From positions 1-64,000 of the forward strand of contig CAUJCM010000001.1 in NCBI GenBank assembly GCA_963169655.1: a DNA stretch of 64,000 bases, written 5' to 3'. How positions within the stretch are numbered: position 1 is the first letter of the stretch; each line of letters starts with the position of its first letter. This DNA comes from Patescibacteria group bacterium (GTDB lineage Bacteria; Patescibacteriota; Gracilibacteria; UBA1369). Under the pieces are notes generated by a model. It worked only from the letters and a program-made list of their open reading frames with translations. It was not told where the DNA came from and searched no databases. Made by a program: the position numbers and the translations under genes. Below, one piece after another: positions 33,379 through 42,685 of this stretch.

Positions 33379-33867
33379 TTAATTTGAATCTTTATCATCA
33401 CCTTCTTGCATTTTGTGAAGAATATAATCAGATAATTCAGCGCTATTATCGTCTTCAAATTTTAATTTTTCTTTGATAGTTTTTTGAATTTGAGATTGTA
33501 ATGCTTGTATATTCTCATCTGATTTTATATCAACTTTTTGAGGTGATATTTCAAAATTAGCTTCAATGAAATTTACCATTTCTATTGGACTAATTAATTC
33601 TTTTTTTGAATTATTAATGAGCCAAGTAACTGCAGCGGCTATATATGTGAAATCAGGGTCTTTTGTATTTCCAACTTCTCTTCTGTATATAATGCTGACT
33701 TCTCTTGGAGTAATAGTTTCTTCTTTTTGGCTGATAACTTTATAAAGTTCTTGATATTCACTAAAAATTATATCTGGATTTTGAACTATATATTCAGCTA
33801 TTTCTTGATGTAATTGTTTATATTTTTCTTGTTTATCACTAGGATTTGGGGAATTTCTTAATGGCAT
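33379..33867 (-). CDS. Hypothetical protein
   Basis: The 162-aa hydrophilic, mainly helical protein has no membrane segment. It is not one I recognise. The N-terminal 30 residues (SDKQEKYKQLHQEIAEYIV) and the region 100-155 look like amphipathic helices. Monocistronic, sharing a terminator with the DUF3352 gene. Confidence 0.65.
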   Translation of the reverse strand: MPLRNSPNPSDKQEKYKQLHQEIAEYIVQNPDIIFSEYQELYKVISQKEETITPREVSIIYRREVGNTKDPDFTYIAAAVTWLINNSKKELISPIEMVNFIEANFEISPQKVDIKSDENIQALQSQIQKTIKEKLKFEDDNSAELSDYILHKMQEGDDKDSN

Positions 33868-33961
33868 AATAATTTATTTAATAAATTGTATTATTATATC
33901 ATTTTTTGAATTTAAAATAAATGTAAATAGTGAAATGTTTAAATACTTTTTTACTTGTGAA

Positions 33962-34136
33962 TATCCACCCCGTCAAATTCTGCGAATTTGCCACCCCTCA
34001 AGACCCAGTGTTTTTTGCTGTGATTTATCCGTCCCGTTAGCCTTTTGTTGTCACCTCTCAAGAGGGGAATGGTTAGGGGCTAATACTATCTAAAGCACAA
34101 GCAGCCTTCGGTTGCCACCTCTCAAGAGGGGAATTT
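33962..34136. repeat. REP-like palindromic repeat cluster, locus C
   Basis: Three modules occur: CCACCCCGTCA with CAAATTC-TGC-GAATTTG, then CCACCCCTCAAGA (33964-34003); a diverged copy ending CACCTCTCAAGAGGGG (34029-34067); and GCAGCC-TTC-GGTTGC followed by CACCTCTCAAGAGGGG (34101-34131). The variable inner stems keep pairing although their sequence differs. Otherwise the 33868-34194 gap shows only A/T-rich sequence. Confidence 0.85.
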
Positions 34137-34194
34137 CAATCTCTGGTGATTTGTACTTTTGACTATCGCCATGTTCTAGCTATATTGAGTTTCC

Positions 34195-36459
34195 TTATCT
34201 CCTATCAGGTGGATATGAATAATATTCAAATAAATATTCAGCTACAGATTTAAATAAGTTACTGGTGGTATTATCTGCCCATTCACTACTTCTTGGTCTG
34301 TCTAATTTTGCTAAGATTACAAATTTAGGATTACTAACTGGTCCATATCCAACAACTGAGGCAAATGTTGTACCAGCTCCAGAAAGTGGTTTGCCATTAC
34401 GATATGTTTGAGCGGTACCAGTTTTAGCCGCAATAATATAGTCTTTCATTTTATTATTACTAGATACACCTTCTTCTACAGCACCTATCATCATTTCTGT
34501 AATAACTTTGGCTGTTTCAGGTTTAATCATTTGACCTAAAATTGTTGGTTCAGTATAAACCCAGTTTCCTGGAGATTTTTCAATACTATCAATGATAAAA
34601 GGTTGCATTTCTACACCATTATTTGCAATGGCTCCTATTGCCATAATCATCTGTATTGGAGTAACTGTAAGCCCCTGTCCAAAAGCATGAGTAACTAATT
34701 CAGAATCAGCCCATTGATTTGAATGAGTTAGTTTTCCAGGGTGTTCATTATCAAATTCAATTTCTGTTCTTTCTCCAAAACCAAATCTTTTTAAACTGTT
34801 ATAAAATAAACTTCTTCCCATTTTTTGTGCAATCCAACCCATTCCAGTATTACAAGATTGGGCTAGTACTTGTGCCATATTAAGTCTGCCGGTACATTTA
34901 GCAGATACATTTTTAATTTCATATTCATCAACTTTAAGTATTCCTGAATCATTAATATATGTGGAAGGTGAAATGATTCCATCATCAATAGCAATGGCCA
35001 TTACTAATGGTTTAAAAATGGATCCTGGTTCATAAGGTTCACTGACAATTTTGTTTTGATAGGCTTCTGGCCCAATATTATTTTTATAGTGTTCATAAAT
35101 TACTGTTCCGTCATTTAAAGTTTTTTTAAATACCATTAATCTATCTTGAGCTGCAAAATTACGATATAACCAAAATGTATCTTCCATATTTGTGACAGGG
35201 ACTAAGTCTGTAATTTGTTGTTCTGTTAATTTTATTTCTTCTTTTTCATAAACAGTACCGTAATTGTTTGGATTAAAGCTTGGATAATGAGCTAAAGCAA
35301 TGATCCTCCCTGTTTTTGGATCCATTACTATTACCTGACCACTATCTGCACGATAGTCATTTACCGCTTTTTTAAGTCTTGCCTCAACTGCCATTTGTAC
35401 AGATCTATCGAGAGTTAATACATAATTTTTTCCATCTTGAGCTGGTTTAATTAAAGTGTCATCTCCGACTGTGATTAATCTTCCAATAGAATCTTTTTGA
35501 GTTTGGAAAATTCCTTTTTGTCCTTTTAATTCTGTATTAAATTTTTCTTCGATACCGTAATTTCCTTCACCTGAAGAGGCAACAAACCCAAGAACATTTG
35601 CTGCAAGTTCATTTTCTGGATAATATCTATAATACTCTTCAGTAAAACCAAGTCCTGTAAAATTATCATTTTTATCTTGTCGAACCATATCTTTGATTTG
35701 TGCTGTAAGTTCAGGAGTTAATTTTTTAGCTAGTACTACATATCTATTACGCCCTTTTAATGTTGCTGATAGTTGTAATGAAGGTACTTCAAGAATAGTT
35801 GATAATTTTTCTGATGTACCAGTATAGTCAATGATTTGTGGAGGATAAGCATATAAACTATTATTTTCATTTACTTGTATTCCTGGCAAATTGAGATTTT
35901 TAACTAAGTTTGCTTTTTCGGGAGTTAGACTATTGCTTAAAATGATCACAGGTCTAATGTCTGCTGAAATTTTTTCTAGAATATCATTGTAAAAATTTTG
36001 ATATAATTCATCATCAGAATAAGGTTTTGCTTTTTCAATTTCTTCGGCTGTTTTTGCTCTATTTATTGCAAGTTTAACTCTTTCTTGGTCATCGATTTTG
36101 GCTTGTTCTAAGTTAAAAATCATTGGAGCTATTCGATCAGCAACTAGTTTTTTGTTTTTGATCAAAGTAGGATCAGCAAAAAGTAAATACAAAGTTGAAT
36201 TAGTAGCTATTCTTATATTATCTCCTGATGCATAGTCTTTGATGAAAATTTCCCCTCTATGTGCTGGAATTTCGCTATATCCATAATGAGCTTTAGCTGC
36301 GATTTGTGCATAATGATCATGGGCAATTACTTGTAGAGAAAATAATTGAGCAATAATAATTAGAGAAATAAGCCCAATTATACTTAGAAATATTAAATGC
36401 CTATTGATTTGGAAGTTGAACTTTTGCCTTCTGCTAGATTTATAAACTTGATAATTCAT
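34195..36459 (-). CDS. Class B penicillin-binding protein (FtsI/PBP2-type transpeptidase)
   Basis: The 754-aa protein crosslinks peptidoglycan. One membrane helix (residues 23-44) is followed by a PBP dimerisation domain and a transpeptidase domain with all three active-site motifs: GSIFK (Ser near 480), SCN (near 535) and KTGTAQ (near 680). No PASTA domain is seen. It is a division or elongation transpeptidase; no neighbour (such as ftsW or rodA) tells which. Its presence shows a peptidoglycan wall. Confidence 0.95.
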   Translation of the reverse strand: MNYQVYKSSRRQKFNFQINRHLIFLSIIGLISLIIIAQLFSLQVIAHDHYAQIAAKAHYGYSEIPAHRGEIFIKDYASGDNIRIATNSTLYLLFADPTLIKNKKLVADRIAPMIFNLEQAKIDDQERVKLAINRAKTAEEIEKAKPYSDDELYQNFYNDILEKISADIRPVIILSNSLTPEKANLVKNLNLPGIQVNENNSLYAYPPQIIDYTGTSEKLSTILEVPSLQLSATLKGRNRYVVLAKKLTPELTAQIKDMVRQDKNDNFTGLGFTEEYYRYYPENELAANVLGFVASSGEGNYGIEEKFNTELKGQKGIFQTQKDSIGRLITVGDDTLIKPAQDGKNYVLTLDRSVQMAVEARLKKAVNDYRADSGQVIVMDPKTGRIIALAHYPSFNPNNYGTVYEKEEIKLTEQQITDLVPVTNMEDTFWLYRNFAAQDRLMVFKKTLNDGTVIYEHYKNNIGPEAYQNKIVSEPYEPGSIFKPLVMAIAIDDGIISPSTYINDSGILKVDEYEIKNVSAKCTGRLNMAQVLAQSCNTGMGWIAQKMGRSLFYNSLKRFGFGERTEIEFDNEHPGKLTHSNQWADSELVTHAFGQGLTVTPIQMIMAIGAIANNGVEMQPFIIDSIEKSPGNWVYTEPTILGQMIKPETAKVITEMMIGAVEEGVSSNNKMKDYIIAAKTGTAQTYRNGKPLSGAGTTFASVVGYGPVSNPKFVILAKLDRPRSSEWADNTTSNLFKSVAEYLFEYYSYPPDRR

Positions 36460-36548
36460 GAAAATTTGTAGTCTACTTTATTTTGAGATAGAATTTTACC
36501 ACTTTGTGTGAGAATTTAATATACTTTTATAATAGATTTTTAAAAATT

Positions 36549-37823
36549 ATGGTCAAGACAACAAAATTAAAAAATAATTTGAGAGTTGTTACTAAACTAC
36601 TTCCAAATACAAATTCAATTACTGTGCTGATTTTAGTTCGAGCAGGTTCTAGATATGAAAAATTGGAATTAAATGGAATTTCACACTTTTTAGAGCATAT
36701 GTTTTTTAAAGGAGCAGAAAAATATAAAAATACAAAAGAAGTTTCTGAAGCAATTGATTCTGTGGGTGGGGATTTTAATGCTTTTACTGGTAAAGAGTAT
36801 GCTGGTTATTTCGTTAAAGTTTCAGCAGATAAGTATGATGTAGCGATAAATGTTTTAGCTGATATGTTGATTGATGCTCGTTTAGATGTTCAAGAAATTG
36901 AAAAAGAAAGAGGTGTTATTTTAGAAGAATATAATATGTATCAAGATACTCCAATGTATCAAATTGGTTGGGATTTTGAGAGACTTATTTATGGTGATCA
37001 GCCAATGGGTAGGGATCAAATTGGAACGAAAGAATTAATTAAAAGCGTAAGTCAGCAAGATTTTTTGAATTATTTAAATGACTTATATACGCCAGATAAT
37101 ACTGTAATTGCTATTGCTGGAAATTTTGAAGAAGAAAAGATTATTAAAGATATTGAAAATTTATTTGTTTTTCCAAATAGTCGTGAAAATAAAAAATTAA
37201 GTTTTGATCCAATTCAAAATTTATTGTCTGAAAAAAAAGTATGGTTACGAAATAAGAAAACTGAACAAGCTCATATTGTAATTGGCTTTCCTGGCTTTGC
37301 AGCAAAAGATGAAAGGTTGTATGCTTCTAAATTGTTAGCAGTTATTATGGGGGGAAATATGAGTTCTCGATTATTTTTAGCTGTTAGAGAGGCTCAAGGA
37401 CTTGCTTATTATATTAATGCTAATACAGATGATTATACTGATACTGGTATTTGGTCTGTGAGTGCGGGAGTAACTGTTGAAAAAATTGATCAGGCTATTA
37501 AATCTACAATTAATGAATTTAAAAAAGTAGTGAAAGAGGGGATTTTGGCTGATGAATTAGAGAAAGCTAAATCATTCTTGAAAGGTAAAATGGTATTAAG
37601 GCTAGAAGATTCTGAAGAATATGCACACTTGATTGGTAAGTATGCTTTATTACAAAATCAGGAAATAGGTGTGGAAGATATTATTAAAAAAATTGATGAA
37701 GTTACTTTAAATGATATTAATCAAGTCGCTCAAGAATTGTTTAAGGAAGATTTAATGAGAATGGCGGTTATTGGACCTTATGACGATCAAGAACATTTTG
37801 AAAACTTGTTAAAATTTGATTAA
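36549..37823 (+). CDS. M16 family zinc metallopeptidase
   Basis: The 424-aa protease has the inverted zinc motif HFLEH (residues 46-50) and the downstream Glu in the EIEKERGVILEE segment. A second, inactive half follows with the RLFLAVREAQGLAYYINA signature. It resembles the processing-peptidase-like bacterial M16 proteins. I chose ATG 36549; 15 in-frame codons upstream start at a non-ATG codon and look non-coding. Confidence 0.94.
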   Translation: MVKTTKLKNNLRVVTKLLPNTNSITVLILVRAGSRYEKLELNGISHFLEHMFFKGAEKYKNTKEVSEAIDSVGGDFNAFTGKEYAGYFVKVSADKYDVAINVLADMLIDARLDVQEIEKERGVILEEYNMYQDTPMYQIGWDFERLIYGDQPMGRDQIGTKELIKSVSQQDFLNYLNDLYTPDNTVIAIAGNFEEEKIIKDIENLFVFPNSRENKKLSFDPIQNLLSEKKVWLRNKKTEQAHIVIGFPGFAAKDERLYASKLLAVIMGGNMSSRLFLAVREAQGLAYYINANTDDYTDTGIWSVSAGVTVEKIDQAIKSTINEFKKVVKEGILADELEKAKSFLKGKMVLRLEDSEEYAHLIGKYALLQNQEIGVEDIIKKIDEVTLNDINQVAQELFKEDLMRMAVIGPYDDQEHFENLLKFD

Positions 37824-37850
37824 GGAGTAAATTAAATCCATAAAAAAATA

Positions 37851-37879
37851 GTGACAGTAGTTAAAACACTATATATAAT
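37851..37879 (+). promoter_or_regulatory. Promoter of ndk
   Basis: -35 GTGACA (37851-37856) and a perfect -10 TATAAT (37874-37879) have a 17-bp spacer. Confidence 0.75.
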
Positions 37880-37911
37880 CCACACAAATTTTTATTATTA
37901 ATTTAAAAAAT

Positions 37912-38406
37912 ATGACTATTAATTTTAAAGGAATACATGAGAAAACTTTAGTTTTGATTAAACCAGACGGTATTCAAAGAGGTTTAGTTGGTGAAGTTTT
38001 ACATAGATTTGAAAGAAAAGGATTAAAGATTGTAGGTATGAAAATGATGTCTTTAGATGAAGTAATTTTAAGAGATCATTACCAACATATTGTAGATAAA
38101 CCTTTTTTCCCTGGTGTAGCAGCTTTTATGCAAAGTTCACCGGTTATGGTGATTTGTTTAGAAGGATTACAAGTAGTTTCAACTGTAAGAAAACTTGTTG
38201 GTATTACTAAATCTTGTGATGCAGAAGCTGGAACAATCCGTGGAGATTTTGCTATGAGTGTAGCTTGTAATGTTGTTCATGCATCAGATTCTGTAGAAAA
38301 TGCTGTATCAGAAGTGTCAAGATTTTTCCATGAAAATGAAATTTTAAGCTATTCTAAAGGCGAGTATGAACATATTTATATGTCAGATGAAAGAGTAGAT
38401 GAATAA
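37912..38406 (+). CDS. ndk: Nucleoside diphosphate kinase
   Basis: It moves phosphate from ATP to NDPs to balance NTP pools. LVLIKPDGIQRGL at the start and the catalytic histidine in NVVHASDS (near residue 122) are diagnostic. At 164 aa it is slightly longer than the usual 140-150, because of a C-terminal extension. Monocistronic, with promoter and terminator. Confidence 0.97.
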   Translation: MTINFKGIHEKTLVLIKPDGIQRGLVGEVLHRFERKGLKIVGMKMMSLDEVILRDHYQHIVDKPFFPGVAAFMQSSPVMVICLEGLQVVSTVRKLVGITKSCDAEAGTIRGDFAMSVACNVVHASDSVENAVSEVSRFFHENEILSYSKGEYEHIYMSDERVDE

Positions 38407-38420
38407 AAGATAGTAATTTC

Positions 38421-38454
38421 AAAAAGCGGCTTATAATTTGTAAGTCGCTTTTTT
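38421..38454. terminator. Terminator of ndk and the convergent gene
   Basis: A 13-bp stem (AAAAAGCGGCTTA 38421-38433 with TAAGTCGCTTTTT 38441-38453, one G-T pair) is followed by T. It sits between convergent genes. Confidence 0.92.
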
Positions 38455-38473
38455 AAAAGTTATTTTAAAATTA

Positions 38474-38878
38474 TTATAAAGTTCTTTTTTCTTCTCTTCC
38501 ATTCAAATAAAGTCGCATTTCTGGCATAATTTGAACTCTGATTGGGCCATTGTCAGTATCTAAATTCATATCTAATGGCTTTTGTGGTAGTTTAGATATT
38601 TGTTCAAATAGTTTAGTATTAGCGTCTGCTAATTCTTCTTCTTTTTTGACTTTTAATTCTCGTAAATTATTATAATCCTGTTCACTTTGTAGCTCTAAAA
38701 GCCATTGATCTTTAAATTCTTTAACTTGCTTTTTAAGATCTTTTAAAGCTTTTTCAAGATCTATATATTCAGGACTATCTATTTTTTCTTCTGCTTTGAT
38801 ATCTTTTTTAATATCTCTTAATTCTTCTTTAATTTTTTTAATATCTTGTAAAGATAACTTAATTTGATCATCTATCAT
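38474..38878 (-). CDS. Hypothetical coiled-coil protein
   Basis: The 134-aa protein is mostly Lys/Glu-rich heptad-like helix (residues 5-95), then a short strand-like tail (GPIRVQIMPEMRLYLNGREEKRT). No function is evident. Confidence 0.7.
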   Translation of the reverse strand: MIDDQIKLSLQDIKKIKEELRDIKKDIKAEEKIDSPEYIDLEKALKDLKKQVKEFKDQWLLELQSEQDYNNLRELKVKKEEELADANTKLFEQISKLPQKPLDMNLDTDNGPIRVQIMPEMRLYLNGREEKRTL

Positions 38879-38944
38879 AAAATTTTGTTTGAATAATGTG
38901 GTGCTATATTGTTAAATCAAAATTGTTAGTTAATCAAGATTGAC

Positions 38945-39286
38945 ATGCAAAGTGTGAGAATTTTTGAAGATGTTTTAAATGGAAAAAATGTTATTAATAT
39001 TTTCTTTTTTAAAGAAGGTAGAATTTTTTATTTAAAAAACTGCATTGAAGGGGATTTTGTTGCTCGATCTATTCATTTTTTAGAAACAATTTTTCCTGTG
39101 TTGGAAGTTGAAGAGATGGATTTAAAAAATATAGATGAATGCTTTTTTGTGGATGGTAGTTCTGATTATTTAAGAAATTTTAAAGATAAAATTGTATCTG
39201 TTCGCCAGATTGGTAAGAATAAAATAGGAAATGTTCATCTTTGTGTTAAAAAATTAACTGAATTTTGGAAAGATAAGAATTGCTAA
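38945..39286 (+). CDS. Hypothetical protein
   Basis: The 113-aa protein has no recognisable domain. It is a mixed alpha/beta sequence without signal or membrane segment. It lies 44 nt upstream of the transketolase half-gene on the same strand, so co-transcription is possible. Confidence 0.6.
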   Translation: MQSVRIFEDVLNGKNVINIFFFKEGRIFYLKNCIEGDFVARSIHFLETIFPVLEVEEMDLKNIDECFFVDGSSDYLRNFKDKIVSVRQIGKNKIGNVHLCVKKLTEFWKDKNC

Positions 39287-39330
39287 AATAATAGACTATT
39301 GGTAGTTTAAACTTACTTAATTGAAGATTT

Positions 39331-40182
39331 ATGTCATTTCAAGATTATTTAATAGCATTAAGAAAAAAAGCTACAGAAATTAGAATTGAAGCTATAAAAA
39401 TGATTACTAATGCTGGCTCTGGTGCAGTTGGAAGTGCTTTATCATGTACTGAAATATTAACTGCATTATATTATGGACAAGGAAATGATGGTCCTTTATT
39501 TAATATAGACCCAAATAATCCAAATTGGGATGATCAAGATTATTTTATTTTATCTAAAGGTGGAGCAACACCAACTTTATATGCAATTTTAGCAGATTTA
39601 GGATTTTTTTCGTCTGAAGAATTAAAATTTTATAAGGGAACAGGAGCTTTATTGACATCTTTACCGAGAATAAAAATTCCTGGAATTGCTGGTAGTACTG
39701 GGCTTGCAGGACAGGGGATAGGTGAGGGGGTAGGGCTTGCTTTATCACTTAAAACAGATAGAGCAAGAAATAAAGTTTTTGTGTTAGCTGGAGATGCAGA
39801 ACTGGCTAGTGGTAGTGTTTGGGAGTCTATTATTCAAGCTGGTCAAATGAAATTAGGAAATTTTGTTTTAATAGTTGATAGAAATAATATTCAATTAGAT
39901 GGAATTGTGAGAAATTTAAATGTTGTAGATCCAATTGCAGACAAATTAGAGTATTTTGGTTTTAGAACAATAAATGTTTTTGCTGGTCATGATTTTGAAC
40001 AGCTTTTAGATGCTTATGAAAAATCTATTTTAGAAACAAGATTACCAGTTGCAATTATTGCTAAAACTGTAAAAGGGAAAGGTGTGGATTTTGCTGAAAA
40101 TAAGAGCTTTTATCACGATAAAGCTTTTAGTCCTGAAGAACTTGCAGAAGCTATAAAAGCATTAGAGCGTAAAATTGATTAA
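39331..40182 (+). CDS. Transketolase, N-terminal (thiamine diphosphate-binding) subunit
   Basis: The 283-aa subunit carries the thiamine diphosphate motif GDAELASG (near residue 153) through DRNNIQLDG, with an intact GLAGQGIGEGVGLAL segment. It transfers two-carbon units in the pentose phosphate pathway together with the C-terminal subunit, which here is encoded 1 kb away on the other strand (41174-42112). RpiB and Rpe follow nearby, so the non-oxidative pathway is grouped. It ends 2 nt before lepB. Confidence 0.95.
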   Translation: MSFQDYLIALRKKATEIRIEAIKMITNAGSGAVGSALSCTEILTALYYGQGNDGPLFNIDPNNPNWDDQDYFILSKGGATPTLYAILADLGFFSSEELKFYKGTGALLTSLPRIKIPGIAGSTGLAGQGIGEGVGLALSLKTDRARNKVFVLAGDAELASGSVWESIIQAGQMKLGNFVLIVDRNNIQLDGIVRNLNVVDPIADKLEYFGFRTINVFAGHDFEQLLDAYEKSILETRLPVAIIAKTVKGKGVDFAENKSFYHDKAFSPEELAEAIKALERKID

Positions 40183-40184
40183 AT

Positions 40185-40646
40185 ATGACTAATTTTTTTA
40201 TAATTTGGTTGGTATTTACAAGACTTATATTTTTTACTCCTTTTTTAATTGAAGGTGAATCAATGGAAGGAAGTTTGCAAAATCATCAAATTATTTTGGT
40301 TAATCAAAAGTTTGATAAAAATCTTTTAAAGAGAGGGGATATTATCGTGTTTTCTTTTGATAATGATTTTTACTATGTAAAGAGGATTATTGGTTTGCCA
40401 GGTGAAACATTGAAGATAAAAGATAATAGGGTGGAGATAAAAAGAGAGGGAAAGGATTATCAAATTTTAAATGAACCTTATTTAAATAATAATATTTACC
40501 ATTATGGAGATGAAAGATTTTTTATTGTGCCTGAAGGTGAGTATTTTGTTTTAGGAGATAATAGAGATCATAGTAAAGATTCTCGATTTTTTGAATATCC
40601 TTATGTAAAATTAAATCAAATTTTTGGTTTAGATGTTTATCCTTAA
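40185..40646 (+). CDS. lepB: Signal peptidase I
   Basis: The 153-aa membrane protease removes signal peptides. The catalytic Ser (GESMEGS, Ser26) and Lys (YYVKRIIGLPGE, near 65) and the GDNRDHSKDSR box are present. There is a single N-terminal membrane helix (residues 3-22). Minimal in size, as in other CPR signal peptidases. Confidence 0.95.
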   Translation: MTNFFIIWLVFTRLIFFTPFLIEGESMEGSLQNHQIILVNQKFDKNLLKRGDIIVFSFDNDFYYVKRIIGLPGETLKIKDNRVEIKREGKDYQILNEPYLNNNIYHYGDERFFIVPEGEYFVLGDNRDHSKDSRFFEYPYVKLNQIFGLDVYP

Positions 40647-40654
40647 AAATATTT

Positions 40655-41173
40655 ATGATTAAAAAAATTTTTATTTTAGCTAGTGTTTTATTTTATTTAA
40701 CTTCTTGTACTATGTCTGAACAAAACAAATTAAATACGACAAATCATGATTATGTGGATAATTCAGTTTTATATGAAACTGTTAATAAAAATTTAAATGA
40801 AGTAAACTTTAGTTTTTTTACTGAGAAAGGCGAGAAGGTAATTAAAGTAGAAATTGCTGATAATTATCAAAGTAGGATGGTAGGTTTGATGAATAGGATT
40901 TCTTTGCCAGAAGAAAGTGGTATGTTATTTGTTTTTGAAGAACAAGGATTTTTAAATTTTTGGATGAAGAATACTTTAATTCCTTTAGATATGATTTTTA
41001 TTAATCAAGAAGGTGTGATTGAACATATTGCTAAAAATGTACAACCTTGTCGTGGTTTGGATGAAGATTGTCCAAAAATTCCTTCTGAAAAGCCAGTTAG
41101 ATATGTTGTTGAAGTGAATGGGAATATGGCAGATAAGTGGGGAATAAAAGTGGGAGATAAAATACATTGGTAA
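40655..41173 (+). CDS. DUF192 family lipoprotein
   Basis: The 172-aa protein starts with a lipoprotein signal (LTSC, Cys18). The DUF192 domain fills residues 50-172 (SRMVGLMNRISLPEESGMLF, FWMKNTLIPLDMIFI, VRYVVEVNG). Function unknown; extracytoplasmic. It is 8 nt after lepB and ends next to the convergent transketolase gene. Confidence 0.92.
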   Translation: MIKKIFILASVLFYLTSCTMSEQNKLNTTNHDYVDNSVLYETVNKNLNEVNFSFFTEKGEKVIKVEIADNYQSRMVGLMNRISLPEESGMLFVFEEQGFLNFWMKNTLIPLDMIFINQEGVIEHIAKNVQPCRGLDEDCPKIPSEKPVRYVVEVNGNMADKWGIKVGDKIHW

Positions 41174-42112
41174 TTAACTGCCAATCCAGTGATCTCTGAT
41201 TGCAGAATAAATTGTTTGGGCGGATAAATTATTTTGATCTAATATATCTTTTAACTTTCCTGGTGCTGGGATGTCATTAAAAGCTAATTTAATGACTTTT
41301 TTATTGATATTATTTTCGAGTAGTAGTTCATTAATCATTGATCCAATTCCATTATAAATACTGTGGTCTTCAATAGTGGCAATAATTTCAAATTTATTGA
41401 GTGTTTGGACAAACTCTTTGCTTTTTATCGAATTAAAAGATGATAAATTAAATATACTTGTCGATAAGCCTTTTCTTTGTAATTCAATACTAGCTTGCCA
41501 AACTTCTTTCATTAAAAAGCCAGATGAAATTAAAGCTATTTGATCGCCAGAGGCTAACGCTTTGATTTTCCCCATTTCAAATTGATAATTAGAATCTAAA
41601 TATTCTTCATCAATATTTGTGTAAATTCTTAATACTATTGGCCCAAATTCATTTAATGACCAATCTAACATAGATTTTAATTCATATTGATCGACTGGAG
41701 TTAAAACTTTTAAATTAGGTAAAGTTCTGAGAATAGCAATGTCTTCAGTAATGGTATGTGCAAGCCCACATTCTATATTACTGATTCCAGGGTTAAGAAG
41801 AATAATTTTGATATTTAAGTTTTGTTGAGCAATGGCATTTCTTAAAATGTCTAAACCTCTACTTAATAAATTTGAGGCATTTACAATAACAATAGGAGTT
41901 TTTTTTCGAATACACATACCTGCAGCTAATGACAATAAACTGCTTTCACTGTTAAAGATAGTGTGATGTCTGTCGGGATATATTTTGGCAAAAGCTAAAG
42001 TATTTAATTGATTATTTAAATCTGCATCAAGTACAGTAATATTTTTAAGTTTGGCACTTAATTTTATTAAATTTTCACTAAATATATTTCTTAGGGAAGT
42101 ATTGCTAGGCAT
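41174..42112 (-). CDS. Transketolase, C-terminal (pyrimidine-binding) subunit
   Basis: The 312-aa subunit has the pyrimidine-domain pattern: a conserved glutamate in NSESSLLSLAAGM (near residue 55) and the GLAHTITEDIAILRTLPNLKVLTPVD segment, then the transketolase C domain. It completes the enzyme with the N-terminal subunit on the opposite strand. The divergent gene is rpiB. Confidence 0.92.
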   Translation of the reverse strand: MPSNTSLRNIFSENLIKLSAKLKNITVLDADLNNQLNTLAFAKIYPDRHHTIFNSESSLLSLAAGMCIRKKTPIVIVNASNLLSRGLDILRNAIAQQNLNIKIILLNPGISNIECGLAHTITEDIAILRTLPNLKVLTPVDQYELKSMLDWSLNEFGPIVLRIYTNIDEEYLDSNYQFEMGKIKALASGDQIALISSGFLMKEVWQASIELQRKGLSTSIFNLSSFNSIKSKEFVQTLNKFEIIATIEDHSIYNGIGSMINELLLENNINKKVIKLAFNDIPAPGKLKDILDQNNLSAQTIYSAIRDHWIGS

Positions 42113-42136
42113 TTGTTGTTGTCTGTGGATTGAGAT

Positions 42137-42164
42137 TTTAAATAAGACACTTTTGGTGTATAAT
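42137..42164 (+). promoter_or_regulatory. Promoter of rpiB-rpe
   Basis: A perfect -10 TATAAT (42159-42164) has a weak -35 TTTAAA (42137-42142) 16 bp upstream. Confidence 0.55.
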
Positions 42165-42196
42165 ATAACAATGAATATTTAAAAAAACAAAAAATT

Positions 42197-42676
42197 ATGC
42201 AAGTTTATTTAGGTTCCAATCATTTTGGATTTGAATTAAAAAAACAGGTTAAAGAGTATTTAAGTTCAAAGTATCAAGGTGAAGATGATAATATTTTAGA
42301 TTTAGGAGTGTTTTCTAATGATGCTACTGAATATCCTGATATTGCTAGAGAAGTTTCAGAAAAAGTATTAGAAAATAAAGGAGCATTTGGCATCTTAATT
42401 TGTAATACGGGAATTGGAATGTCTATTTCTGCAAATCGTCATAAAGGAGTAAGAGCTGTTATTGCTCATGATAATGAGACTGCTTTATCAGCTAGAATGA
42501 ATAATAATGCAAATATTTTAATTATGGGGGCTAAAATGACTTCTATTGAAGTGGCTAAAGTTATAGTAGATACTTTTTTAGAAACTAAATTTGCTGGAGA
42601 TGAAAGAGATAATAAAAATCAAAAAACTGAAATTTCTAAGGATCAAAGAAATACTCCTCATGAAGGAACTTGTTAA
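42197..42676 (+). CDS. rpiB: Ribose-5-phosphate isomerase B
   Basis: The 159-aa enzyme interconverts ribose 5-phosphate and ribulose 5-phosphate. The catalytic Cys in ICNTGIGMSISANRHKGVRA (near residue 70) and the substrate-binding NNNANILIMG are diagnostic. The last 15 residues are a hydrophilic extension. It is 9 nt upstream of rpe. Confidence 0.95.
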   Translation: MQVYLGSNHFGFELKKQVKEYLSSKYQGEDDNILDLGVFSNDATEYPDIAREVSEKVLENKGAFGILICNTGIGMSISANRHKGVRAVIAHDNETALSARMNNNANILIMGAKMTSIEVAKVIVDTFLETKFAGDERDNKNQKTEISKDQRNTPHEGTC

Positions 42677-42685
42677 TCTTAGTCT

